NCBI GenBank assembly: GCA_038049695.1
Contig: CP142454.1
Span: 76,547,501 to 76,611,500 of the forward strand
Reading direction: 5' to 3'
Source: Cinnamomum chago
Lineage: Eukaryota; Streptophyta; Magnoliopsida; Laurales; Lauraceae
Length of the DNA stretch: 64,000 nt
Each line of letters begins with the position of its first letter. Position 1 is the first letter of the stretch. This document shows positions 36,581 to 50,366 of the stretch, piece after piece. Both the position numbers and the translations under genes were made by a program. The notes under the pieces are model-generated. The model saw only the letters and a list, made by a program, of their open reading frames with translations. It made no database searches and was not told the origin of the DNA.

Positions 36581-39500
36581 AGCACAAAAACCTGTACTAA
36601 TCACGGGTATGCATGAAGAGGTAGAATTATATGTATGTTAGAAATTGGGAGGATGGGAGTCCATAACAGGGGGAAGTATATTAATGAAAATTGAAGGAGA
36701 GTATGTTAACAGTTGTAAAAACTGAAAGTAACTTTTGGTCAAAATATAAAGTTACAGTCAAAATTGGATCCAAAACCTTCTAGCTTAATATATTATATGG
36801 GATTAGTTAGGATTGAGTACCTACTACCTTTCGCTATTTGACTTGCCAACCTGACTAATGTGACTAGCTACACTTTGACTTGTCAACCCAACCTGAACCC
36901 AACCTACTTATTAAGGGGGTTTGGGTTGACCATTTTGGCTTCCAACTTAGGTTCATGTTGAATTTTTCCACCCAATTAACAAATAATCCAACCTTTTTTT
37001 TTTGTTGTTGTTGTTGCTGCTATGTGGGAGATTTTCCAAGTTACAATTTGACCCTTTTGAGATGACAATAGGTTAGTTGGGTTTGATACAGGTCGGGGTG
37101 CAAACCCTTCCCATATCAGGTATAGGTCGGTTTTAATACTGGTTTTCATTTATTTATTTATTATTTTTAGATATTAAAAACTATATTACACTATACTAAC
37201 AGCTAACTACATCACATGAAATTTGTATATCATATTTGATTAGCAAATAAACTGGTCATTTTAACGATGGGACTATTTTGAAATCCAATAAGCAAAAGGT
37301 GGCATCTTAATTTCTCACCGCAAGGAGGAATGGTAGAATAATTCACAGCTTTACTGGTAAGGGACATATGTAGTATGTGTAAGTGCCCTCTTAGAACACT
37401 TCCCACGAGTGGAACGAGTAAGACTCCATTATGATTCCACCTCGTGAAATTTGAGCCTATTAATCACATTATCAGTCAAGTCCTCAATCTATAAAAGTAA
37501 AATTACCTGACATCCTACTGTAGGATAACTCATTTTGAGCGGCTCACATTTTCAGCAAATTGGGCCAATGGAGTTCCACTCCTTTTGGAGGATTTAGAGT
37601 CTATTACTCCCAGTTACTCAAAACTGTCGATAGCCACAATTCAATCAAAGACTTGGTCAGTATACATTGAATTGGACAAGAGCATATGAGACCTTTAAGA
37701 AAATGGATTTGGATGTAGAGACTTTGACATGTGGCCGGAAATCTATGTGCATTATGACAATTGGAAAGCTCTGCTTCCACTTACGAGAGACAACCTACAT
37801 TAACTGATTCTATTGGGAATCGTATTTGTGAGGACGGATCAAGTCTAACTATATGTAGGATTGTATTCTCTATTGGCCTACGCCCTACTTGATCTGATGT
37901 GGGACCCATGGCATGTGGGCCTCACGATTTCCTCATAAAAGGCTTAGACACTTTTTATCTTAGTTCTAGATGTATCACGTCATCTACATCTCTGGAGGAG
38001 GAGGATGAATCCTTCCCTTGAAAATGGTAATTTCACTGGATTGCAGAAACGTAAAACACCAAGTCAAAATTTCTCTACTTTCTCTATTTTGTAACGATGC
38101 CCCAAACGGAATGGAACAGAAAGAATTCTATTTTTCCATTGCTAGATAAAACAAGTCCTTAGTGCTCTGTCTACATAAGTAACATGACCCATATTACAAT
38201 TTCAAGAAGTGGCCGAAAGCAACCAGGTTACACTTCATCTAAAAGTGAGGTTTTTTTTTTTTTTTTTTGAAAATCTGACTAGAGAACATTAGATATGAAC
38301 AAACAAATGGTGTGAACAATTGGATATGTCCTCTAGGATAGGACATGTAAAGAATACTTGAAGAGATTTTCTAAATGCACCCATATAACTTGTTGAGCAA
38401 GCCCACATTCTCACCACACAAAAAAGATAAAGAATCTATTTTTGCTAAGCCCACCCACAAGAATTCCCAAACTGCCCCCTTCTCCTCATTCTCCTATTCT
38501 TCTATAAAACGGAAGGGAATCTATGCAAATGGAATGGAGGGTGGGAATCACTATTTAATGGAAGGGGTGGGAGAGAGGAGAAGGGAAGTCCTGAACGGAG
38601 TGAAACAAAAAAAAAATCCGCGTTATGCATGAAAATGCATTGCTGTGCACATAAAAAGTGTACGGCGACTCCAAGTCATGCACAATTTTTTTGCACGGCA
38701 TATGAAAACCATGTGGGACGCAGACTCCATAGATGGCCGAGCAATATTTGCATCGCATAGCTTAAGATGGCTGAGCACTGCATGTGATGCACGATTCTAC
38801 AATTCTGAGCTGGACACGAATGGAAAAAGAATTGAACAATGTGTCAAAAAAAAAAAACGATACCTTTTCTTTATAGATGGTCATTTGCTGGTCCATATTG
38901 GAGATGACTTCTATAAAACACAATGTGGTGCCTAAGATTGGAGGTGTGGTAGCTTATATGGAGAAATTGCGAGATGGGTTGGGAGATGAGTTCTTCCAAG
39001 AACTAATGGTGGGAGCTTTATGATGATGAGAAAAAGAAGTAGAAGAAGTATAGTGATGAAGGGAAAGAAGAGCAGAAGATGAATGAGCTAAGATAGAAAT
39101 TTGAGAAATGAAGATGAAGTGAAGAAGAAGAAGAAATCGGTGAGCTTTGGTAGAGAATATGAAGTCCTGAAGAGGAACATGAAGCCAGGGGGTAGTTTCG
39201 GTATTTCACAGATATAACTAAAAAAGGTATAAATATACCTCATTGATTAAAAAAGATATAAATACACCTCATTGATTAACTAGTAAAGTAAAAAACAAGC
39301 AGAAATTGAAGAACAATCAAAGTCAAAAGCAATATCTAACAACCAGACAATCAGGTCAAGCCCTTCTATTTTCTTAATATACCTCCTACCACTAGAAAAA
39401 AGTTGCAAAGACTGTAGTTCTTTAATCTATAGCCTAATTCCACTGCCTAGTTTCCTCATCATTACAGCCTGGTCTGTTTTACAGTATTCTTTTTTGTTTC

Positions 39501-40321
39501 TACAGAATTCTATACAATATTTTCAGATGTTCTCAATGTTTTGGATGATTCTAGTCAATGTATAATATACAATATGTAAATATAATATGCATGTTCTCAA
39601 AGCGTAATTGAGCCAAAAAAACACCTCATATTTTTGGTTTGGACCTTGTAACTAATTTAGGAAAATGTACCAGCCAATGCTCAATTTAAAAAATATGTGT
39701 TGACCATCAACAGGTTACTAATAATTTGGATTGTTTCGGTCAATTCAAGAACAAAAAAAAAATGAAAAATGAAAAAAATGTGACAGTATTTAATTGCTTT
39801 TAGATGTAAATAAAATTACACAGCATAATGTAAAGGCCAAGATGATAGATTTCCATTTTTCCTTTTGTTCGAAACCCATTTAAAATCATTATTAGTTAAA
39901 GCCAAAACCTTTAGTGATAGATACAACTTTTTTGTTTGAACCCACACTTAACATTAAACATATGTTTAAATAACATTGCTCACAATGGTATTTTGGTAGG
40001 AAATTAAAATAAACTGCTTGCGGCATATATATTGTCTGCATTGAACAAAACGATCACTAGTATGATACAGGCAATGGAGAGTGAAATTGCACAGATAAAA
40101 TACAACAACTATGGAGATTGATATTGCCAACCGACTAATTCCATATATTTTTAAGAAAACAGAATTAATATAAATGCAGATGGAGTCTTCACTAGTACAG
40201 AATTAAGCTTAAGTAATCCTCTTTGGAAACTGAGAAAATCTAAGCAGGGAACTGGCTGCAACTTTCAAAAGTTGTGAACTATTTTTAGAAGGCCCGCCAT
40301 GATGACAATTAAGTGATGGTT
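36581..40321. other. 3.7 kb of AT-rich DNA with no recognised gene
   Basis: A GT-repeat-like TTGTTGTTGTTGTTGCTGC at about 37000, poly-T at 38252-38270 and purine-rich GAAGAAGAAG around 39030-39140. Patches with CCAACCTGAACCCAACC and GGTTAGTTGGG (36.86-37.13 kb) look like a worn hAT element. Open frames at 38375-38632 and 38645-38935 are short and without domain signs. Confidence 0.45.
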
Positions 40322-40329
40322 ATTATCAA

Positions 40330-40474
40330 CTATGATGCCCAGATATGGCATGGATATATACGGTAGAGACATGCTATAGACACGGCAGGGATACGATTAT
40401 ACATGTAAAAACTGAAGTATCAGATACGATACGACACGATACATTGCCCATTTTGAAGTATCCGTGCATCATAG
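40330..40474. mobile_element. Short hAT-like MITE next to the Tat element
   Basis: 145 bp. Inverted ends CTATGATGCCC and GTGCATCATAG, flanked by ATTATCAA (40322-40329) and ATCATCAA (40475-40482), 7 of 8 bases equal. The interior has GATACGATAC-type repeats. Confidence 0.65.
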
Positions 40475-40551
40475 ATCATCAAAGGTTTTTACCAGCAGGT
40501 GGCATCAACCACAAGAGAAAATTATTTGGTACCTTCAAATTAGTTTGCACT

Positions 40552-41133
40552 TGTGCGTGCCATAAATATTTATGGACTTGTTATATGGATATAGAACTTC
40601 TTAGGAAAGATCAAATGCCCGACACCTGAAAGCGAAGGAGAAACAAAGGTCAGAGACCCTGGCTGCAGTCAGCCATAGGCACTCTGATACCTAAGTTAGT
40701 TCAACAACTAGACAAAGCATGAGTGAGTGAAGAAGAAGGGAGAGCTTAGAATATGGGTGTGTATATGTGTATGCACATCGGACCTTACCCTGGTTGACCT
40801 TAGAGGTAGAGTCCCATCGGACCTTACCTTGATATAGACGTTGCCACCGGTTAATGATAACTTTTTATCTCTATCTGATGCATGTCATTATTACTCAACA
40901 CGTTATGTAACGTGGTTGAGTCTCTATGGGAGTATAGTCATGATTGACTAAGAGTCAGTGCCCGTCTCGGTTAACCGAACCGAACTGAAGATGATGCCGA
41001 GGTCAGGTGTGACCTTAGTATGGAAACATTCTGGCACTATTGCTGAGATGGATAAAACCGGGACCAAGATATGTCTAACTGGTACTCTTACCGAAACTAG
41101 GACAATCTCGGTATTATGAAAATATTCCACACA
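40552..41133 (-). repeat. 3' LTR of the Tat element
   Basis: 582 bp, begins TGTGTGGAATATTTTC on the minus strand and ends GGCACGCACA next to the target duplication. Confidence 0.9.
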
Positions 41134-41744
41134 ATTGCCCCCTAGCTTCTGACTTCTTAGAGTTCCATAACTCTTTGAGGTCGGAAGCTAAGCCTTAAGA
41201 TGGGAGAACCTTTTGAATATTAGGTTTGAAGCCCATACTGTATTGCATCTCGGTGTCGGTTGATGACATCTGATCTCTATCACGATGTAGCTACATCTGC
41301 CCGAGATAATTAATGGCACGTCGATGTCGCTTCATCTGTTCGAGGTGATTAATAGCACGTCGATCAATGCATGAGGTGTATCGGTGGCACCACGTGTCAC
41401 CGCCTGGTTGGTCGTCTAATCGTTTCGAAGAGACGTGCTCAGAACTCGAAACGACGCCCGTCCTTGAAATTTGAAACGGAGCCTCTTTTTCTATTATAAA
41501 TAGAGGTTCCTCTCTCTCTCGTTCTCCATTTTCACATTCGGAAAAGAAAGAGGGTTTACAGAAGCGAGATCTTACATCGGGGTTGAGTTCCACATTCTTC
41601 GAGTTTAGTTTCGTTTGTTTCGCCTTTGTAAGTTTTCCCCCCTCGTCCTGTTTATTTTAGCTTTCTTGCTTCGTCTAGGGTTTCCTGCCCCGTTTTCCCT
41701 TTTTCGAGTTTCGCCCTTCGTTCTTCTAGTTTCTTCAAACTTAG

Positions 41745-44099
41745 GAATGAGTATTTACAAGCAGTGGCTGGAAACCCCAAAGGCCATGGCCGAGTTTAGG
41801 GCCAAGTATGGGATACCCGACGATGTCCTAATTAGGTTAGATGACCCTGAGAACCCCTATGATGGTCATGATACCTTCACTAACGGCTGGATACCGTTCC
41901 CTCTGGTCACCATAGTTGAGGGTGGGGTTCGATTCCCCCTTCACCCCTTTCTTGGGCCCTGCCTTAGGAAATGGCAACTCTACCCCTGCCAGTTGATGCC
42001 AAACTGTTTCAAAATCATAATGGACGTCGCCGAGCTCAACAGGGATCCTCGGCATTAACCTCGGCGTCCATGATATCGAGGATGTCTACGACCTTTGCAA
42101 GTCTAGGGGCGATAACACTTATTACCTCCGAGGTAAGGCGAACCAGGAGTGTATAGTCAATGACTTCGAGGACTACAACAGGTACGCTGGGGACGACCGC
42201 CTGTTCATCTCGGGCAACTGGGAATTCGCAGAGGCCGAGTCCGAGGTGGAGAGAACATACAAGGTTCCCCACGGCTTCGGGACCCCTCCGAGTAAATACT
42301 AACTCTTTTTAAGTTCTCCTTACATTTTTCTTTTTCTTGTTCCACTGAGCTAACTTTTTTTTTTTGCCGTGCAGACGCTCGCCAAAGAAGACAGGAAGCC
42401 ATGACATCAAGGATGTCTACGACCTTTGCAAGTCTGGGGGCGATAACAGTTATTACCTCCGAGGTAAGGCGAACCAGGAGTGTATAGTCAATGACTTGGA
42501 GGACTCCAACAAGTATGCTGGGGACGACCGCCCATTCGTCTCGGGCAACTGGGAATTCGCAGAGGCCGAGTCCGAGGTGGAAAGGACATACAAGGTTCCC
42601 CGCGGCATCAGGACCCCTCCGAGTAAATACTGACTCTTTTTAAGTTCTCCTTACATTTTTCTTTTTCTTGTTCCGTTGAGCTAAGTTTATTTTTTTTTTG
42701 CCGTGCAGACGCTTGCCAAAGAAGACAGGAAGCCAAACGAGTCGGTTGGGCAAGAAACGAGGCTTGGTTTCGGAGCTGTACAGCTACCGAGGCCACTCTG
42801 GTCGTGTTGCCTGGTCTTTCTTAAACTACGAGCCGAGGTACCACTCCTTCATCAAGAGGAGGACTGGCCAACCTCAGATAAGGGGAGGACATCAGGCCGA
42901 TACCGAAATCCAGCCCGCTCCCGTAAGCACTTTCGCTCCCACAAGCGCTTCGGGGTTCGACTCTGCGTCTGCTGAGGCCGAGACCTCAAGGAGATCGCCG
43001 TAAGTTGTCCACACCTCCCACTCTTCTTCTAGCTTAGAGGAGGAAGAAGACATGCAACGGCGCCGACCTCCAGTGACAGTCAAAGACTTGGGAGCTTTGG
43101 CGTTCGGAGGTAGAGCCCCTTCAGTCCCTTCGACCTTTGTTGCCGCAGACGCTCCCACTCCTATGCCTGCTTCCGCTCCGTCTATGAGCTTGGAAGTTCG
43201 GGAGCATCCTGCTGAAACCACGCAGGGGGAGGCTCGGGCTGAGAAATGGGCCAGGATCGAGGGCCCAGTTGAGCAGGGTCCTGGTGATGCCACGGTTTCC
43301 TAGTCTACCACGACGTCTCCCTGGAGAACGAGCCTTCAACTCAGGCCCGGTTGGACGCTAACAATGGAAGATCATGTCTCCGGGAACGCCCTGGTCATCG
43401 CCGCGCTAGGCCAAGCTTGTGCCCTGTCGCGAGATATGGCGAAGCACAGGGAGGCCGATGATGTGACAATGTTGGTGTCGTCAATGCAATTGGCCATTTC
43501 GGTGAGTTTAGTTTTCCACAAATTTTACCAAGTACTTGATCTCGGTTATTACTTTTTGACGCCTGTTTCTTCTACAGATAGTGTAGAAATGTTAAGTCTC
43601 ATTGGAGAGGATCCAACAGAGCAACGCCAAGATCTTGAGGATGGAAGCAGAAAAGAAAGACCTCAAGACAGCCTTGGAAGGGAGCAGCCAAAAGGTGGAG
43701 GAGCAGGAGGAGACAATTCACAGCCTCAGGACCAAGCTCGATGCGGCGAAGGCAAAGATTGAGGTGCTAAAGAAGAGGGTGGCCGAGCTTGAGAAGCAAA
43801 ATGATGAAGCTAAAGCCAAACTCCAGTCGGAGACTGATGCCGCTTTCAATGAAGGGGTGGCGGAGGCGTCGACTCTCTATTAGGCTCCGGTCCTCACTGT
43901 GAGGGACCAAGCATGGGAGCTCGGATGGCTGGCGGCACTGAAAGAATCGGGAGTCTCTGAGGACCACCCGGCTTATAAAAATCCAGCCAAGTTCCCAGGC
44001 TTGGAGCCGGAACCGAGTTCTACCCCCTCTTCGTCCGAGGCTCCTATCGAGGCTGCTACGACCAAGGCTGACACTGGCGCTACTGGGACCGATGCTTAA
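41745..44099 (+). other. Antisense extra coding region of the Tat element, broken
   Basis: Between integrase and the 3' LTR a region codes on the opposite strand to gag-pol. It starts MSIYKQWLETPKAMAEF and continues with FPLHPFLGPCLRKWQLYP; a later part (43.6-43.9 kb) is a Lys/Glu/Ala-rich coiled coil. Tat-lineage elements such as Grande and Retand are known to carry antisense frames here, of unknown function. A segment of about 332 bp, including an intron-like pyrimidine tract ending TGCCGTGCAG, is present twice in tandem (42.07-42.40 and 42.40-42.73 kb). Part of the fossil, with several breaks. Confidence 0.7.
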
Positions 44100-44670
44100 A
44101 AATTGTTTTTGATGTATTTTTCTTCTTTGGACCTTTGTAATGCTTGAATATTATCCTTTTTTTATAAATACAATTTCATTTTTTCCTTTTTCATGCTTGC
44201 CCCCAAACATTTCTTCATGTGCTTGACCTCGGTTCCTTAACCGAGCTCTTTACATGCTCAGGAAATCGATTTTGCTTAAGTAATTGAGTTTGGTTCAACA
44301 ACCGAGACCCCGTTTATTCTTAAGTTACGCAACTCAAGAGACTTGTGTCCGGATACCAAATTTGTCCGTAGGGTAGCTCAGTTCATTAACTGAGCTCAAC
44401 AGGAGCAAATTGGATTAAGTCCTTTAACCTAAAGGAATACAAGGTTTTTACCTCGGTGATAGAATACTTGGTTTTGCAACCAAACATATTTTAATTTTGA
44501 ACACTGAAGTAGCCACCAAGTTCTTTAATTGGTGTTGCGCCTTAACTATTTAAGGCTTCACTTTCCTAATGCTCCGTAGCAGTTAGGTAGGTAATTGCCG
44601 AGTTCTACAACTTGGCGAGAATTGAGAGCAACAAAGACTGCTTTTATTGATCTCGGAAATTGAATACAAT
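44100..44670. other. Spacer of the Tat element between antisense region and integrase end
   Basis: Non-coding. Contains repeated AACCGAG/CTCGGTT words on both strands, as elsewhere in this element. Confidence 0.5.
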
Positions 44671-47600
44671 TTAAAAATAATGCTTCTTGAGGTGCGTCGC
44701 ATTCCATGGCCGTGGTAACTCTTTACCGTACATATCCTCAAGCCTGTATGCTGATTGCCCGGCAACCGAGATCACCTTGAATGGCCTGTGCCAGTTCAGT
44801 GCCAGCTTGCCTTCATTGGGATTCTTACCCCTGGGAAGCGTCTTCTTTAAGACCAATTCTCCAACTGAGAACTTCATATCTCTGACTTTTTGGTTATAGC
44901 CCCTAGTTAGTTGTTGCTGGTAGGCAGCTAGGTGGATAGCTGCTGCATCTCTTCGCTATTCGGCTAGGTCCAGTTCTCGGGTCAGATTCACTTCGTTTTG
45001 GCCTTGATTGAAGAGCTCGAACCTCAAAGTTGAGAGACCGACCTCAAGCGGGATCACAACTTCCATTCCAAAGGCCAAGGAGAAGGGTGTTGCCGAAGTG
45101 GAGTGTCTTGGAATAGTCCTATATGCCCATGGGACACTTGGAAATTCTTCCACCATCTCCCCTTAGCTCGGTCAAGTCTCTTCTTGAGTCAATCGAGCAC
45201 CACCTTGTTCGAAATTTCGGCTTGACCATTGCTTTGTGGGTAAGCCGGAGTGGAATAGTAATTTCTGATGCCAAGCTCCTAGCAGAAGTTTCTGAAGAGG
45301 TTGGAGTCGAACTGAGTCCCATTGTCTGAGACCAAAGCTCATGGGACACCAAACCTTGTGATGATGTTCTTCCACACAAAGTTTTTCGAGTCTTGCTCGG
45401 TGATGGAAGACAACGGTTTGTCTTCTATCCACTTGGTGAAATAATAGGCAGCTATTATTAGCCACCTCTTATTCCCTAGAGCTCGGTGGACTGGCCCCAC
45501 AATGTCCAAGCCCCACTGGGCAAAGGGCCATGGACTAGAGAGTGGGCTCAGATCCTGTGTTGGCCGATGGATGGAGTTTGAGAACTTCTGGCACTTCTTG
45601 CACTTCCTGGCATGTAAGGCCACCAATAACCTTGGTTGATAGCTCGGTATGCTAGTGACCAGCCCCCAATGTGGCTTCCGCATATTCCTTCATGAATTTC
45701 ATAGAGAAAGTCTTCAACCTTGCTTGGGTGAACACACTGGAGGTAAGGGCCAGTATAGGACTTCCTGTAAAGTTTGTCATCTAGAGGCAACCAAAACCGA
45801 GCTGCTTTCAGCCTGATTTTGTGAGCCTCATTCTTGTCTTCAGGAAGTTGATCATCTCTGAGATAGGAGATGATTAGGTCCATCCAGCTCGGACCGAGAT
45901 CAACACATAAAATCTGTCGAGGTGGCTGAAGCTCTATGCTTGGTTTTTCTAACGTTTCCACCTCGACAGTCCTTTTTCTCCTAGCCTCGACGGGAAAGGC
46001 CAGGTTGGCGAGAGTGTCGGCACCAGAATTAGAATCTCTACCGACATGTTTGACTTCAACTCTCTCGAACTGAGAAAGGAGCCGCTTTGCATGAGTTAAG
46101 TAGGCTGCCATCCTTTCGTCGCGAGCTTGGTAGTCTTCGTTCAGCTGGCTCGTCACCAACTAGGAATCACTAAAGTCCACCAACTACCGTGCCCCCAGGA
46201 TTTTAGCGCTGTTGAGCCCTGCAATTAGTTCTTCGTACTCAGCTTCATTATTGGACACCTTGAAGCCAAGTGTTTAGGCTTATTCGATGACTAGGCCCTC
46301 TGGAGTTTGGAGGATTATGTCAGCGCCAGCCCTTTTGGAGGTTGAGGATCCGTCGACGAAAACCTTCCATGCTAAACCAAGGAACTGCTTCCAAGATTGC
46401 TCTTCTTTTGTCTCGGCGACTTCGTCTTCATCCCCTTTGCCCCCCCAGTTTGGTATCGAGCCGGCTTGGTGCCGAACTAGGAGAGACAAAGTCCACAATG
46501 AAGTATGCCAAAATTTGGGCCTTTATTGATGTTCTGGGTTGATACTGGATATCATACTGCCCCAGCTCAATGACCCATCTTGAGATTCTTCTAGAGAAAT
46601 CTGCCTTTCTGAAAAGGGACTTAAGTGGATGTTCTGTAACAACCACTATAGTGTACGTCTGGAAGTAGTGAGAAAGTTTGCGAGAAGCACTAACAAGTGC
46701 CAATGCAAGTTTCTCCAATGGTAGGTACATGGTCTCGGCATCAAGAAGGATTTTGCTCGTGTAGTAAATGGGCTTATGTTGCCTGTCTTCCTCCTTGATG
46801 AGTATCGAGCTCATTGTATGATCTGAGACGGCTAGGTATAGGTAGAGCACCTCTCCCTGCTTTGGCGTTGAAAGCAAGGGTGGTGAAGCTAGGTAGGCTT
46901 TGAGCTCCTGCAGAGCTCGGTCGCACTTCGGAGTCCATTGAAATTTCAAACTTTTCTTCAAAAGTTGAAAAAAGGGTCGGCACTTGTCTGAAGCTCGGCT
47001 GATGAAGCGATTGTGCACGGCAGCCATGCCAATGAGCCTCTGAACTTGTTTCGTTGTAGTTGGGCTATGTATCCCCTGAATTGTTGAGATCTAGTTTGAA
47101 TTTGCTTCAATTCCTCTTCTTATGACCAGGCTTCCCAGGAATTTGTCGGAGCCGACGCCAAACGCACATTTGGATACATTTAGCTTGAGCTGGAACTTTT
47201 TGAGAATATCAAATGTTTGACTTAGGTCTGCCAAGTGGTCATGTGACCAAAAGACTTGACAACCATGTCGTTAATGTAGACCTCCATTGTTTTTTCAAAC
47301 TGGGCCTGGAACATCTTGGTTACTAGAATCTGGTAAGTTGCTCCCGCATTTTTTAACTCAAATGGCATCACTCTGTAGCAGTAGATGCCTCTATGTGTTA
47401 TGAATATGGTCTTTTCTTTATCAAGCCCATGCATTGGAATTTGATGGTAACCTCGATAAGCATCGAAGAAACATATCCTGTCATATCCGACGGTCGCATC
47501 CATCATCTAGTCGATCTTTGGGACTGGAAAGCTGTCATTAGGGCATGCTTTGTTGAGGTCGGTGAAGTCGACGCAAACCCTCCACTTTCTATTCTTTTTC

Positions 47601-50366
47601 TTGACCACCATCGTATTGGCCAACTAATCCGGGTAGTGAACCTCCCTGATCGCCTTGGCCTCCAGTAGCTTTGAACCTCCTCGATCACGGCTTCGGTTTA
47701 TGGAATCCCCATTCAGCGAGCCTTCTGGACCACATGCTTGTGCTTCGGGTCCACATTCAACTTGTAGCACATGATCTCGTGATTGATGTCATGCATTTCA
47801 TAAGGGGTCCAAGCGAAAACTTCCTTGTTCTATAACAAGAAGTTTAAGAGCTCGAACCACTCAAGTTTGGGGAGTTGGCTCCTGAGTAGAAAATATCTTT
47901 CAGGATTGTTAGGATCGATCCTGATCTCGGTCAGATCTTCAACGCTCTTTTGATCTGGGGCTCAATCGACGTCTTCAAGTTCAGCTTCCCTCTCTAGCTT
48001 GGCCATATGCACTTGCGTTGGATCTGCTTCACCAGGCACCACGACCATCAAGCATTGCTTGGCGATGTGCTGGTCACCTTTGACCGTGATCACCTCGACT
48101 CTGCTGTTCTCATTCTCTAACGAAAACTTGAGTTTTTGGTGATGAGTGGAAGGTACTGCTTCCATGTTATGCAGCCAGGTTCTCCCCATTATTGCATTGT
48201 ATGGAGATGGTACATCTACCACAAGAAAGTCGGCTAGCATAGAGGCGTCTTCAACTTGGACTTTTAGGGAGATTCTTCCCTTGGGGTATACCGACTTTGA
48301 GCTGAAACCCACCAAGGGAGTGCGTGCTTCCTGCAAGTCCTATTCTTTGAGACCCATCTTCTTGAAGCAGTCAAAGTAGAGGATCTCTGATGAGCTCCCA
48401 AGATCCACAAGAATCCTCTGTACCTTGAAGTTCTTTAACTTCATGGTCATAATTAATGGATCGTTGTGGGGGAACTGGACCCCATCTAGGTCCTTATCTG
48501 AAAACCAGATCTTGGGCCTCTCTTTCCGAGCTTTCTTGGCAGCTGGTCCAAGCTCGGCTGTCATCACCTGTTTGTTGCGCGAAGCCTTCCTTGCCTCGGC
48601 ACAAGCTTGATTGCTCCCCTTGGCCGCGGGAGCTAGGTGAATGACATTGATGATGCCCTCCGGCTCATCGTTATCCTGATCACCATCATTTTGGCGCTGA
48701 GCTCGGTTGTTATTTCTGCCTTCTTCTTTAATGTAGTCCTTTAAGTGCCCGTCTTTGACGAGCTTTTCAAGGTGTGACTTGAAGGCCATGCAGTCTTTTG
48801 ATTATGTGCCCATTTTGCTTGTGATAGGCACAAAACTTGCTCTGATCACGGGTGGAAGGATCACCCTTCATTGGCTGCGACCACTTAAAAATGGTTGTAA
48901 CTTGATCCTGCCGAAGAGCTTATAGATTGGCTCCTTGAAGATCGTGTTCACAGCCTTGTAGGAGGCAACAACTGGCTTGGACTTCTTGCTGCCCCCCGAG
49001 GTGGGAGTCGAGGCCATCGCTAAACTTGTCGATGCCTTGTTTCGTTCCATCTCCTCCTTCCGAGACGATTTCTTGTCTCTCTTGGGGCTCTATCTTCTTG
49101 CTAGAGGCCAAAGCTTTCCCGAGCTCGGACCTCGTCTTCTTCTTACTTAATAAATTGGTTCACCCTGGCCATCAGTGCATTCACCATGACCACGAGGAAC
49201 TGAACCAGGTCCTTTTGAAGCTCGTTGCCTGGTAGTGGAGCTTGTTTGAAGGACCTGATGACCACCCTATCAATGGTTTCCTCAATCTGGCTATATACAG
49301 TCCAGAACCTTTTGGCGAATTGAGTGATGTTTTCGGTCCACCTCATTCTGATCGCCATTAGGTCATCATTTGTTTTGGGGATGACCGTGTGAGCTTGTAA
49401 TTTTTCCATGAAGGGATTCTGGAGCTACCGCCAGCTCGAAATTGATCCCTCTGCAGGTGCACGAAACCACTTAAGGGAAGGTCCCCCAGACTGGAAGATA
49501 AAACTCTACAGTTTAGGTGATCTGTATTACCCCAAACCGACATTCTCTAAGTAAAGTGTCGGAGATGTGCTGCTGGATCCGAGGTTCCATCATAAAGAAC
49601 AAACCTTGGGACACTGAACTTCTCAGGGAGAGAAAAGTTCCTTATTTCCTGAGAGAAATGAGATGTGCCGAGATCCTCAGTGTCGTAGGCGTTTAGCCGG
49701 TCTCGAGTGAAACCGAACACCTCCATGTTCCTCTGGACTGTTTACTTGACTTGTCGGTCCAGCCATTCTCTCAGGTCATCATTGTCCTCCGGTCTTTGTC
49801 TCTTTGAGTCCTCATTCAAGTGGTTGCTACTCGAGCCCTCGTCGTAAGCTTGGTCGCACCTCTTGTTATCCAGGATTTGCCTCAAATCCTGATCAACTAA
49901 AGGAGCTCGGTTGTGTCTAGGGGGTGGAGCTGGGCCTTTGTCTTCTCTCGGAGTTGCTGCTGGAGTTGACGAATCAACTCACATTGCTCTTGGATAACAA
50001 GGTTTTAGGCCTCGATATCCGCGAGGAGTGGGTTGTTGTCGTCGTCAACATCGACCTGGCAATGGGATTTGTCTCATCGGGGACGCTGCAATTGAGGATC
50101 ACATTGCCGAGAATGCTCCAGCATAAGGTTATCTCGCCGGGAAGGTGCTGCCACCCCCTTTGACGATGAACCTGACTGAGTCACAGGTCCTTCCACACTC
50201 ACCGCATCAGATCTTGCCCCGGTTCTCCTCTGGCGAGGGGCCGGCGACAATGGCTTTCGTAATACTGGTGGTAGTGACGGGGTCTTTGATGATCCTTCAC
50301 CGTTTTTTGTTTTTGGAGGCATGGTGTTTGTAAATCTGATTTGATTTCCCCACAGACGGTGCCAGA

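Noticed and set aside
38375-38935. Two adjacent open frames of 85 and 96 codons
   Set aside because: No splice-consistent extension, no domain, and composition like the surrounding AT-rich DNA.
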